The translations under genes were made by a program, and so were the position numbers. A DNA stretch of 64,000 nucleotides. Source: SXOA01 sp046153945. GTDB lineage: Bacteria; Planctomycetota; Planctomycetia; Pirellulales; Pirellulaceae. The stretch lies in contig JBJXFF010000171.1 of assembly GCA_046153945.1 (NCBI GenBank), forward strand, positions 1 through 64,000. Direction: 5' to 3'. This document shows positions 42,829 through 51,448 of the stretch, one piece after another (position 1 is the first letter of the stretch; each line of letters opens with the position of its first letter). The notes under the pieces are model-generated. The model was not told the origin of the DNA, searched no databases, and worked only from the letters and a program-made list of their open reading frames with translations.

Positions 42829-44151
42829 ATGAAGCGCCGCACCTTTCTTGGTTCGTCCGCCGCTGCCACGTTAGCGCTTTCGCTGGCAGCTCCAACCAGT
42901 CGCGCTGCCCCGTCCGCCAACGACAAGATCACTATCTGCGTCACCGGTGTTCGTGGTCGCGGCGGGAGTCTGCTGGAGACATTTGCGGCGATTCCGGAAG
43001 TCACGGTGAAATACGTTTGCGATTTGGACGCCCAGGTTCTCGCCAGCCGCGTGGCTCAGGTTGAGTCGAAGACAGGAAAGAAGCCGGAGGGGATCCAGGA
43101 TTGTCGCACGGCACTCGACGATAAGTCGGTCGATGCTCTCGTGCTCGGCACACCCGATCACTGGCATGCCCTGCCGACGATTCATGCCTGCCAGGCGGGG
43201 AAAGATGTCTACGTCGAGAAGCCGGACGGCCACAACATCCTGGAAGGATTGACGATGGTCGCCGCGGCTAAGAAACATGGTCGTATCATTCAGCTCGGAA
43301 CCCAAGCCCGCAGTGACAGCGGCCTTTTCGCTTGCATGGAGTGGCTGAAGGAAGGCCATCTCGGCAAAGTTCGTTTCGCCAAAGCCTGGGAGAGTGCGAA
43401 ACAAGGACCAGTGAATCGCGTTCCCGATAGCGAGCCGCCGAAGGGGTTTGATTACGACACGTGGCTCGGCCCGGCTCCACTGCGGCCGTTCAACGCTCGC
43501 CGCTTCCACGGCAACTGGCGCTGGTTCTTTGACTACGGCACCGGCGATCTCGGCAATGACGGGGTGCACCGATTGGATGTGGCCCGCTGGGCGCTGGAAA
43601 GTGCGATTGCCGGAGAGAAGAAGCCCTCGCCGGGGCTGCCGGCACAAGTGGCGGCTCTGGGAGGAAAATACTATTTCGACGATGCCCAGGAATGGCCGGA
43701 CACGCTCATGGTGACGTACAACTACGCCGCCGGCTATTTGCTAACCTACGAGATGCGGATCTGGTCTCCATACGCTTTGCATGAAGAAAGTGAGGGCGCC
43801 GCGGTCTATGGCGATAATGGTTACGCAATCATCGGTAATAGTCGCTGGCGAGCCTTCGACCCCAAAGGAAAGCTTCTCCGCGAGGAGAAGCGGCCCACGC
43901 CGGACACCGCTCATGCCAAGAATTTTCTCGATTGCCTGCGGTCTCGGCAGGCTCCTAATGCCGACCTCGCGACGGTCGGCCAGCCCTCCAGCCTCCTCTG
44001 CCACCTTGGGAATGCTGCATGGCGAGCCGGCCGCAACCTGGAATTTGACCCGGCGACTCGGTCCTTCAAGAATGATGCTGACGCGAACAAGTACATCACC
44101 CGTCCCGAATATCGCAAACCGTGGGTGCTGCCGAAAATCGAGGATGTGTAG
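42829..44151 (+). CDS. Tat-exported Gfo/Idh/MocA oxidoreductase
   Basis: The 440-residue protein begins with a twin-arginine signal (MKRRTFLGSSAAATLALSL). A Rossmann-type domain follows (ICVTGVRGRGGSLLETFA), then the EKP-type motif VYVEKPDGHNI. The C-terminal domain is typical of the family. It is predicted to use NAD(P) to act on a sugar or polyol in the periplasm. It is 18 bases downstream of the PDZ gene and 56 bases upstream of a DUF1501 gene, giving a four-gene plus-strand run. Confidence 0.8.
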   Translation: MKRRTFLGSSAAATLALSLAAPTSRAAPSANDKITICVTGVRGRGGSLLETFAAIPEVTVKYVCDLDAQVLASRVAQVESKTGKKPEGIQDCRTALDDKSVDALVLGTPDHWHALPTIHACQAGKDVYVEKPDGHNILEGLTMVAAAKKHGRIIQLGTQARSDSGLFACMEWLKEGHLGKVRFAKAWESAKQGPVNRVPDSEPPKGFDYDTWLGPAPLRPFNARRFHGNWRWFFDYGTGDLGNDGVHRLDVARWALESAIAGEKKPSPGLPAQVAALGGKYYFDDAQEWPDTLMVTYNYAAGYLLTYEMRIWSPYALHEESEGAAVYGDNGYAIIGNSRWRAFDPKGKLLREEKRPTPDTAHAKNFLDCLRSRQAPNADLATVGQPSSLLCHLGNAAWRAGRNLEFDPATRSFKNDADANKYITRPEYRKPWVLPKIEDV

Positions 44152-44207
44152 CGGCTGCTTAATTTTGATAAGCGCCACATAAATGCGGCGCTGTATACTA
44201 TCTTACT

Positions 44208-45749
44208 ATGCTCCGAATCCTGGGAACCAAACGAACCCTCTGCGACGGCCTCAGCCGACGGGATTTGCTGCAGATTGGAGGACTGGCGGGGTTGGGATTG
44301 GCCGGTGCGATGGTGCCGCCAGCTTCGGGGGCTGAGGAAGCGCCGCGCGGCACAAAACGGCCTTACGAGAAATCGTTTGGGAGAGCGAAGTCCTGCATCT
44401 TCTTGTTCCCCTACGGCTCGCCGTCGTCGCACGAAACGTTCGATCCCAAGCCGGAGGCCCCTGCTGAGGTTCAGGGGGAGATGAAGGCAATTTCCACGAA
44501 TGTGCCGGGGCTGGCGATCTGCGACCACCTTCCGAACACCGCGAAGGTGATGGACCAGGTGACCGTGGTCCGTTCGATGACCCATCCTTATCCACTCCAC
44601 TGCGTGGCTTACGCAGTCACGGGTTTACCCACCTACACGACGGACCTGGAAACCCAGGCCCGCGACAGCCGTCATTGGCCGTTCATTGGCTCGGTGGTCG
44701 ATTATCTCGAACACAAGCTTAACGGCGGAGCGGCTCAGATTCCGCGGAACATCGGCTTGCCGTGGCTGGTGAATTCCAAGACCGATAACCCCGCTGTAAA
44801 TGCCGGGCCGTTCGCCGCTTTCCTGGGCCGCAAGCACGATCCAGTCTGGACTGACTTCGATGGCCCCGGACTGAAGCTGGCTCCCAAGAATACGGAAAGC
44901 CAACCCAAGCAATTTCTCGACCCCAACGGCGGGACCACGCTGGAAGGGCGATTCACTTTTTCCCCGGGTGCTCCATCGGGTGGAAATGCGTCGAAATCGC
45001 CGCCAATCGCCGATCTCTCGCTCGAGCGACTTTCCCTTCGCCGCTCACTCCTGGCTCAGTTCGACGACAGTCGCCGCCGGCTGGACGAAAGCCCGGCGGT
45101 GCAGGGAATGGACCACGACCGGCAACTCGCCTGGTCGCTCCTCACATCGGACAAGCTGCGGGGAGCCCTCGACATTGGCCAAGAGTCGCGGCAGTTGCGC
45201 GAAGCTTACGGCCTGACGCTCTTCGGACAGTCCTGCCTTGCCGCCCGTCGCTTGGTCGAGGCCGGGGGCCGCTTCGTGACCGTGTTTTGGGACTGCTATG
45301 GCCAGTTCGCCAATGCCGCGTGGGACACGCACCAGTATCACTATCCGCGGTTGAAGGAACTGCTGCTGCCGGGCTTTGACTTGGCATATCCCACACTCAT
45401 TCGCGACCTCTCCAGCCGCGGCCTGCTCGATGAAACGCTGGTCATCTGGATGAGCGAACACGGCCGCACGCCGCGGCTCGATTCCGGCAAGCCGGGTTCG
45501 GGTCGGGATCACTGGTCGCGGGCTTACTCTGTCGCCCTGGCCGGCGGCGGCATCGCGCGGGGAAGGGTCGTCGGTCAAACGACCCGCGACGGTGGCGACG
45601 TACTGGATTGCCCGGTTTCTCCCAAAGACATTCTTGCCACCGCGTTTCATCTCCTCGGCATCGACGCGGAAACCACCGTTCCCGATCTCTCCGGCCGCCC
45701 CCATCCCATCGCGGGGGATGGGAAGGTAAGGATGGAGCTGCTGGGATAG
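44208..45749 (+). CDS. DUF1501 (sulfatase-like) secreted protein
   Basis: The 513-residue protein has a Tat signal (CDGLSRRDLLQIGGLAGLG). The typical DUF1501 body includes SCIFLFPYGSPSSHETFDPK, HGRTPRLDS and the late HWSRAYSVALAGGG. It is a paralogue of the 37608 gene on the opposite strand, about 6.6 kb away. A short inverted repeat AGCGCC/GGCGCT (44171-44192) lies upstream. It closes the plus-strand run beginning at 40910. Confidence 0.85.
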   Translation: MLRILGTKRTLCDGLSRRDLLQIGGLAGLGLAGAMVPPASGAEEAPRGTKRPYEKSFGRAKSCIFLFPYGSPSSHETFDPKPEAPAEVQGEMKAISTNVPGLAICDHLPNTAKVMDQVTVVRSMTHPYPLHCVAYAVTGLPTYTTDLETQARDSRHWPFIGSVVDYLEHKLNGGAAQIPRNIGLPWLVNSKTDNPAVNAGPFAAFLGRKHDPVWTDFDGPGLKLAPKNTESQPKQFLDPNGGTTLEGRFTFSPGAPSGGNASKSPPIADLSLERLSLRRSLLAQFDDSRRRLDESPAVQGMDHDRQLAWSLLTSDKLRGALDIGQESRQLREAYGLTLFGQSCLAARRLVEAGGRFVTVFWDCYGQFANAAWDTHQYHYPRLKELLLPGFDLAYPTLIRDLSSRGLLDETLVIWMSEHGRTPRLDSGKPGSGRDHWSRAYSVALAGGGIARGRVVGQTTRDGGDVLDCPVSPKDILATAFHLLGIDAETTVPDLSGRPHPIAGDGKVRMELLG

Positions 45750-45759
45750 TCGAGTCGGC

Positions 45760-47337
45760 CTAGGTCCAACTGATAAAGAAAATCAGTGTCACAACGATAA
45801 AGATCGGAATCAGCACCATGCCGCTGTAGGCCATGTAGCCGAAGAAGCTGGGCATCTTTACGCCGTTCTCCTCCGCAATAGCTTTCACCATGAAGTTGGG
45901 GCCGTTGCCGATGTAGGTATTCGCTCCCATAAAGACGGAACCGCAGGAAACAGCCGCCAGCAATTGGACCGCGCCGGAAGCAGCGGGAAGGTTCAGGAAC
46001 TCTCTTAAATAGGGTCCGTCACCCACTGCAACACCTTTGAGACCGCAAGCCGTGGCGGCAAAAGTCAGATAGGTCGGAGCGTTATCGAGAAAGCTGGAGA
46101 GTGCTCCGCTGGCCCAGAAGAATTGCCAGGGCTCTGTCATGCCGAACTCAATGCCGAGCACGTCCCGCTCTTGTTTGCCCCACGAATTCAATATTTGCAA
46201 AGCAGGTGCCATCGTTATGAAGATGCCAATGAACAGCACAGCGACTTCGATGATGGGGGCGAACGTGAACTTGTTGTTTTCCCGGTTTTCCTTGGCGGTC
46301 GTGAAGTAAGCGGCCAGTGCGAGGAGCGCCATGGCGGCTTCCGAGATTCCCCAAGGCGCGGAATACCTGCCGGAAAGGTAAATTGTCGCCACAATTCCTG
46401 CCAGAAAGGCGAAGTTAAGAGTGCCTTGAATACCAATGGGTTCATGCTTCATGACCTCTTCGAACTGCGAACCCGCACGCTCTTTTTCTTCTTTGGCAAA
46501 GACAATCTGGTCCCAGACATTGAAAATGGCGAGGAGCAGGAAGTTGACGAGCGCCCATTGCGGCCAGAGGCGGAGCGTCCATTCAAACGGAACTCCCTTC
46601 AAAAAGCCGAGGAACAGCGGCGGGTCCCCCAGCGGCGTCAACAGGCCGCCGCAGTTGGAGACGACGAAGATGAACAGGACCACGATGTGAGCTTTGTTCA
46701 CTCGCGTTCTATTCGCCCTCAGGAGCGGACGGATGAGTAGCACGCTGGCCCCCGTGGTGCCGATGATGCTGGCTATCACCGCCCCCAAAGCCAGGATGCA
46801 AGTGTTGGCGAGCGGCGTGCCATTGAGGGAGCCCTTTACATAGATGCCGCCGCTGATGATGTAGAGCGCCCCAAGCAAGATCATGAAGGAGATGTATTCT
46901 TTGACTTTCTCGAAGAGGTCGTGAATCCAGGCCTGGTCAACGCCTAGGATTAGATAGAGCGCGAGGGGAACGGAGAGTGCGGCCACAATGATGGCCTTGT
47001 TCTTGTTGTGCTCCCACCAGTGAGAAAAGAACAACGGGCAAATGGCGATGCAGCCCAAGAGGGCAATGAACGGGAGGACGGTGAAGACGTAGAGATCCTT
47101 TCCCAAATTCGGATGAGCGGCCGCGCCGGCTGCTCCCTTTGCTCCATGAGCCCCGGCATGTTCGTGGTCGTCCTTGTGTTCAGCGGTTGGTTTGGATTCC
47201 TTTTCGACCGTTGTTTTTTCGGCCGTCTCTGAATTGGCCTTGGCACTGGCGGGCTCATCTTCGGCACGCACCGCGATGGAGGACAATAGGAAAAGGACGA
47301 GTACTGAGCCGCAGAGAGCACGAAGGAGGCTGATCAT
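45760..47337 (-). CDS. NhaD-type sodium/proton antiporter-like membrane protein
   Basis: The 525-residue protein has a signal-like N-terminus (MISLLRALCGSVLVLF...). A hydrophilic stretch rich in Lys, Glu and His follows (HKDDHEHAGAHGAKGA). About ten or more transmembrane segments then carry the Na+/H+ antiporter features SNCGGLLTPLGDPPLFLGF and FLDNAPTYLTFA. The layout matches the CitMHS_2 / NhaD subgroup. It would exchange sodium or another ion for protons across the inner membrane. The His-rich segment is unusual and could act as a metal or pH sensor. Confidence 0.8.
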   Translation of the reverse strand: MISLLRALCGSVLVLFLLSSIAVRAEDEPASAKANSETAEKTTVEKESKPTAEHKDDHEHAGAHGAKGAAGAAAHPNLGKDLYVFTVLPFIALLGCIAICPLFFSHWWEHNKNKAIIVAALSVPLALYLILGVDQAWIHDLFEKVKEYISFMILLGALYIISGGIYVKGSLNGTPLANTCILALGAVIASIIGTTGASVLLIRPLLRANRTRVNKAHIVVLFIFVVSNCGGLLTPLGDPPLFLGFLKGVPFEWTLRLWPQWALVNFLLLAIFNVWDQIVFAKEEKERAGSQFEEVMKHEPIGIQGTLNFAFLAGIVATIYLSGRYSAPWGISEAAMALLALAAYFTTAKENRENNKFTFAPIIEVAVLFIGIFITMAPALQILNSWGKQERDVLGIEFGMTEPWQFFWASGALSSFLDNAPTYLTFAATACGLKGVAVGDGPYLREFLNLPAASGAVQLLAAVSCGSVFMGANTYIGNGPNFMVKAIAEENGVKMPSFFGYMAYSGMVLIPIFIVVTLIFFISWT

Positions 47338-47468
47338 GGTGGGTGCCGGAAGGCGCTAAAAGTTGTGGATGGCTTGAGTTTTCCGCCTGCATTTGCCGCC
47401 TAGTTTTAGCAAGCTTTCAGAGCGGCGCGAATTGGCCTGCACTTGTGATTCGTGGTTGAACCGCGGGG

Positions 47469-48140
47469 CTATTTCCCAGTGCTCGCGCGCACCTCGACCG
47501 ATTCCGTGACTTCCTTGCCGTCCAGCAGCGAGCGGATGATAACCAGCCATTTGCCCGGCGGACCATTCTCCGGCAAACCTAACGAGATCGAGAGAAAACC
47601 ATCTTTGGACGACGACTGGAACTTCTCCCAAACGACCTTTCCAGCGGGCGACTTAAGCTGGGCATGACAAGGGAGCGGGCCGGCTACTCGTTTCCCCAGG
47701 GCATCCTGAAACTCGATATCCACCGCGATTTTTGTCTCCTGTTGCTGGGCAAAGACTTGGAGCCCTTCCACCTGGAACGGCAGCAGCGCGTAGAGCCGAA
47801 CGGGCAGCTTTCGCAGGTCGCAATCGAAGGGGCGGGCTTTCCCTTGCATGAACTCGCCAGTCAGGTCATAGACCAGATCGGTGCCGGCGATGTCTTCACG
47901 GTAGGTGAGCGTTTCCAGTACGGGCATCGCCTTCCCCTGGGGGTCGTGTTTGGCGAGTACGACGACAATTTCGACGTCTTTGCCGCCCCCTACTGACTCC
48001 GAGAGTAGCAAACTTTGCTTGCCGGCTGTGGGAATGAGCGCGGGTTCTCGGGACTCAGCGTCACGGCGGGAAATCGAAATCAGTTCGGCAAAGCGCTCGG
48101 TAAAATCGGGGCCCAAGCTGTAAATTATATTCTGAGACAT
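47469..48140 (-). CDS. Hypothetical protein downstream of DUF1549/DUF1553
   Basis: The 223-residue protein has a beta-rich C-terminal half (AVDIEFQDALGKRV, HAQLKSPAGKVVWEKF) reminiscent of the MG2-like domains of alpha-2-macroglobulin, though this is only a visual likeness. There is no signal peptide. It begins 12 bases after the stop of the large DUF1549/DUF1553 gene on the same strand and so is probably co-transcribed. No function can be given. Confidence 0.5.
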   Translation of the reverse strand: MSQNIIYSLGPDFTERFAELISISRRDAESREPALIPTAGKQSLLLSESVGGGKDVEIVVVLAKHDPQGKAMPVLETLTYREDIAGTDLVYDLTGEFMQGKARPFDCDLRKLPVRLYALLPFQVEGLQVFAQQQETKIAVDIEFQDALGKRVAGPLPCHAQLKSPAGKVVWEKFQSSSKDGFLSISLGLPENGPPGKWLVIIRSLLDGKEVTESVEVRASTGK

Positions 48141-48152
48141 GTCATCTGCTCA

Positions 48153-50279
48153 TTAATGGTTCGTGGTGAACTCGCGGCTGGAGAGTATAGCCCAGAGCAA
48201 GTCTTGCAGCTTCTTCTGCCGAGATTCGCTGGGTTCGTCATTCAATTCTTGCGACCAGAACTCCTGTTCCCGCTCGCTCGGTTGTCGGCTGTAAGCGCGC
48301 AGGTAGACCTGCTGGACGATTTTGGCGATGGTCACTTTTTCTTTCTCGGCAGTCGCCAGAAATCCGCTGCCACTCTGGAGTCTCTCGTTGAGCAATTTGC
48401 CATTGAGAAAATGGAGCTGCGCGGTGAGTTGGCCCAGGGGATCGCCCCCGACGGGAGCAGCGTCGCAACTCTCCTGCCGGGAGCACGCGCCGAGAACGAC
48501 CAGGGCTTGCTCCGGCTTGGATAAATCCACGAGTTGAATCGCTCGAGTTCCGGCGGGCGCACTAGGAAAGCTCTCGGGGACGCCGCTCACATCCCCAATC
48601 GCATCCAGCAGAACTTCCGCTTCCAGGGAATGTCGCGGATAGCTGGCATAGAACTGTTCCGACACAACACTTTTCGCTTTTTCAACTTCGGCCCCCCGCT
48701 GATACGCCGCGGACATCGCCATCAGTCGCAACATGTGCCGGAGGTCGTATTTGCTGGCGGCAAACGAGTCGCGGAGTTTGTCGAGCAGGCGAGGATGCGT
48801 GGCGGGATTCGTCTCTCGTAGGTCGTCCGCCGGCTCCACGAGACCGCGGCCGAACATGGCCTTCCAAAGGCGATTCACTTGAGCTTTGGCAAACAGCCCG
48901 GACTTTTGGTCGACAATCCAATCCGCCAATTCACCCCGATGGTCCGTGGCCGTTCCCCTACCGGCAACCAGAAATCGCTCTCCAGGAACTCTCGGCAGGG
49001 CAGGTTCACCCGTGGCCGGATGGATGATTTCGCCCGAGCCGACCAGGCGGACGGTGCGGCCACGGTCAACGCGGGCGAAAATTGCGGCGAGGCCGTGGTA
49101 GTCATCCTGCGTCCAGCGGTCGAGCGGATGGTTGTGGCAATTGGCGCACCGCAGGCGAATGCCGAGGAGGACTTCGCTAAGATACTCCGCTTCGGCCCGT
49201 GCATCCGGCGCACTGCGATGGAAGTTGGCCGCACCAATTTCCCAGGAATCACCACTGGCGACGAGCATTTCTTTGGCCATCTGATCGAGCGGCTTTCCAA
49301 TTCGGATTTGCTCGCGGATCCAGCCGTGAAAGGCCTGTGTCCCCCGCTCATCATTCGGCCCAATTCGGACCCGTAACTGCCGGGCGAGTCGCCAGGTCCA
49401 GTAGTCGAGGAACGCCTCCGAAGTGAGGAGCCGATCCACCAGCCGCTCGTATTTTCGAGCGGATGCATCCGTCAGATACTTGTCGACTTCAAGCGCACTC
49501 GGCAGCCGGCCGGTGAGACTGAGGGAAACTCGGCGGAGCAGAGCGGCCTCGGTTGCCAGCGGACGCGGTTCAAGACCCAGGTCTGCGAGCGCAGAGAGAA
49601 TCTCGTCGTCAATCCAGTTATTGTGAGGCGACTTGCTCAAGTCGAGCTTCTTGGGTTCGACTCGGGCAGTAACTGAGAGCGGCCGAACTTGAGAGAGGTA
49701 GCGAACAATCACAGTGTGTCGGCCCGGCCGAAGAACATTAATTTTTCCCGTGGAACTCACCGTGACGGCCGTATCGTCCCCTGGCGTGAAGATGGACATG
49801 GAAGTCACGTCTCGCGTTGCGCCGTCGTCGAGGTGGGCGGTCACCGTGACTTGCGTCTCCCAGGGAACTTTTGCAGCGACAAATTCGCTGGAGCTGAGCG
49901 AGATGCTCTTCAGCAACCCCGATGTCGCCTGGGGAGCACCCGCGGCGACCCAATCGACCAATATTTTCGCTTCCGGCCCGTCGAAATCGAACCGTTCACC
50001 CCCTTCATGATCGATCATTCCCGCTGGCTTGGCGATGAAGAGACTGTCGGCCGGTTTGGTTCGGTTGATTCGCCGGCCTTCGAGTTCTCGCACCAAGGCG
50101 TCGTAGTCCCCGGCGGGACTCCCCGCAAACAGCGAGAGTTTGAGCCCTCCCCGCCCCGCAGCCGCTCCGTGGCACGCACCGGAATTGCAGCCGGCCTTGG
50201 TGAAGAGCGGCAGCACATCGGTCTCAAACCGCGGCGGCTCGGCAGCGAACAGAATCGCCGACAGGAGGATGGCGTGCAT
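48153..50279 (-). CDS. Large DUF1549/DUF1553 protein with cytochrome-like N-terminus
   Basis: The 708-residue protein starts with a short signal (MHAILLSAILFAA). A CxxxxCH-type segment (KAGCNSGACHGAAAGRGG) follows, as in PSCyt-type planctomycete cytochrome domains. A bacterial Ig-like part (VTVTAHLDDGATRDVT) comes next, then DUF1549 with RCANCHNHPLDRW (CxxCH) and DUF1553 with NRLWKAMFGRGLVEPADDL. Two heme-type motifs suggest an electron-transfer or surface oxidative role. Unlike the 25614 homologue it has the extra N-terminal domain. Confidence 0.8.
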   Translation of the reverse strand: MHAILLSAILFAAEPPRFETDVLPLFTKAGCNSGACHGAAAGRGGLKLSLFAGSPAGDYDALVRELEGRRINRTKPADSLFIAKPAGMIDHEGGERFDFDGPEAKILVDWVAAGAPQATSGLLKSISLSSSEFVAAKVPWETQVTVTAHLDDGATRDVTSMSIFTPGDDTAVTVSSTGKINVLRPGRHTVIVRYLSQVRPLSVTARVEPKKLDLSKSPHNNWIDDEILSALADLGLEPRPLATEAALLRRVSLSLTGRLPSALEVDKYLTDASARKYERLVDRLLTSEAFLDYWTWRLARQLRVRIGPNDERGTQAFHGWIREQIRIGKPLDQMAKEMLVASGDSWEIGAANFHRSAPDARAEAEYLSEVLLGIRLRCANCHNHPLDRWTQDDYHGLAAIFARVDRGRTVRLVGSGEIIHPATGEPALPRVPGERFLVAGRGTATDHRGELADWIVDQKSGLFAKAQVNRLWKAMFGRGLVEPADDLRETNPATHPRLLDKLRDSFAASKYDLRHMLRLMAMSAAYQRGAEVEKAKSVVSEQFYASYPRHSLEAEVLLDAIGDVSGVPESFPSAPAGTRAIQLVDLSKPEQALVVLGACSRQESCDAAPVGGDPLGQLTAQLHFLNGKLLNERLQSGSGFLATAEKEKVTIAKIVQQVYLRAYSRQPSEREQEFWSQELNDEPSESRQKKLQDLLWAILSSREFTTNH

Positions 50280-50348
50280 GGGATGAGGTGCAGGAGGTTA
50301 CAATGGAAGCGTCCTTCAGAATACCATCTCCCTTCCGGAAATTCCTGC

Positions 50349-51242
50349 ATGCTCCTGCGCTGGCTCGTCAACAATTATCTGAAGGACGCGGCTCAGGGGA
50401 AGCTGCAGACCCTACTTCAGGACACGCTCCGCGGGGATAGTTCCCAGGCGACTGATCCCGAGGAACGGAAAGAAGCTGGGCCGCCGGAGCTTGCTCCCCC
50501 CTGCGATGTGGCGTTCATTTTCGCCTTGGGGGTCGAAGCTGGCGGCTTGGTGGACAAGATGAAAGGTGCCACGGCGACGAAGTGCAAGTCGTTCATGGAA
50601 CATGCCGGCACGATTCAAGGGAAGGAAATCGTCATTGCCGAGTCGGGAGTCGGCGCGGAAGCGGCGGCAGCAGCGACGGCGGAGGTGATTGAGTTTCATG
50701 AGCCCGCCTGGGTTGTTTCCGCCGGTTTTGCGGGGGGACTTGCAACGGGACCGCAAAAAGGGGACTTCTTCATGGCCGAGCAGGTCGTGAACCTGAAGGG
50801 GGAACGGCTCGAGGTCGGCTTGAAACTGTCGCCTGAAGCGATCGCTGCCACCAAACGGCTGCACGTTGGCCGGCTGTTGTCGGTGGAGAAGCTGATGGGC
50901 ACGGCGGCCGAGAAACGAAAGCTTGGCGAGGCACATCAGGCCTTGGCGTGTGACATGGAGTCCTATGCCGTCGCCGACACCTGCCGTCGCCTCAAGACCC
51001 GCTTCCTTTCGGTTCGCATCATCAGCGATGGCGTGGACGACCAGCTCCCCAAAGAGGTCGAGCGGCTGATGAAGCAGACTTCGCTGGGAGCCAAACTCGG
51101 TGCGGCCGCTAAAGCAGTGATGTCTCGCCCGCAAAGTGCCGCCGACATGTGGAATCTACAGGATGATGCTCTCAAGGGGTCCGACCGGCTGGCCCGGTTC
51201 CTGGTGAGCATGTTGCCACAACTGACCTCGGGCAAGAACTGA
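50349..51242 (+). CDS. Nucleoside phosphorylase / MTA-SAH nucleosidase-like protein
   Basis: The start at 50349 gives 297 residues. The PNP-like fold is visible: CDVAFIFALGVEAGGLVDKM at the start, SAGFAGGLATG for the phosphate or base pocket, and ALACDMESYAVADTCRRLK with the conserved Met-Glu-Ser. This resembles MTA/SAH nucleosidases and the hopanoid-associated HpnG. The neighbours give no pathway clue. It is divergent from the DUF1549/DUF1553 gene across 69 bases. Confidence 0.7.
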   Translation: MLLRWLVNNYLKDAAQGKLQTLLQDTLRGDSSQATDPEERKEAGPPELAPPCDVAFIFALGVEAGGLVDKMKGATATKCKSFMEHAGTIQGKEIVIAESGVGAEAAAAATAEVIEFHEPAWVVSAGFAGGLATGPQKGDFFMAEQVVNLKGERLEVGLKLSPEAIAATKRLHVGRLLSVEKLMGTAAEKRKLGEAHQALACDMESYAVADTCRRLKTRFLSVRIISDGVDDQLPKEVERLMKQTSLGAKLGAAAKAVMSRPQSAADMWNLQDDALKGSDRLARFLVSMLPQLTSGKN

Positions 51243-51448
51243 CGCCCTCTAGGTCTTTCGCGGTGAGTACAAATGCCTGTTAATAAACGCTTTAGGTAGC
51301 GAGGAGCCGTTGCGCGCCGTAGTTGTAGTAGGCACGTTTTCTCAAAAAGCATGGCGTGCAAACGGGCAATCACGTAGAATGAGAATGTCCTCGCAAGTGG
51401 GGACTATGATTCGATTTAGGTCCTCTTGGCCAGGTGGGAACGCACATC

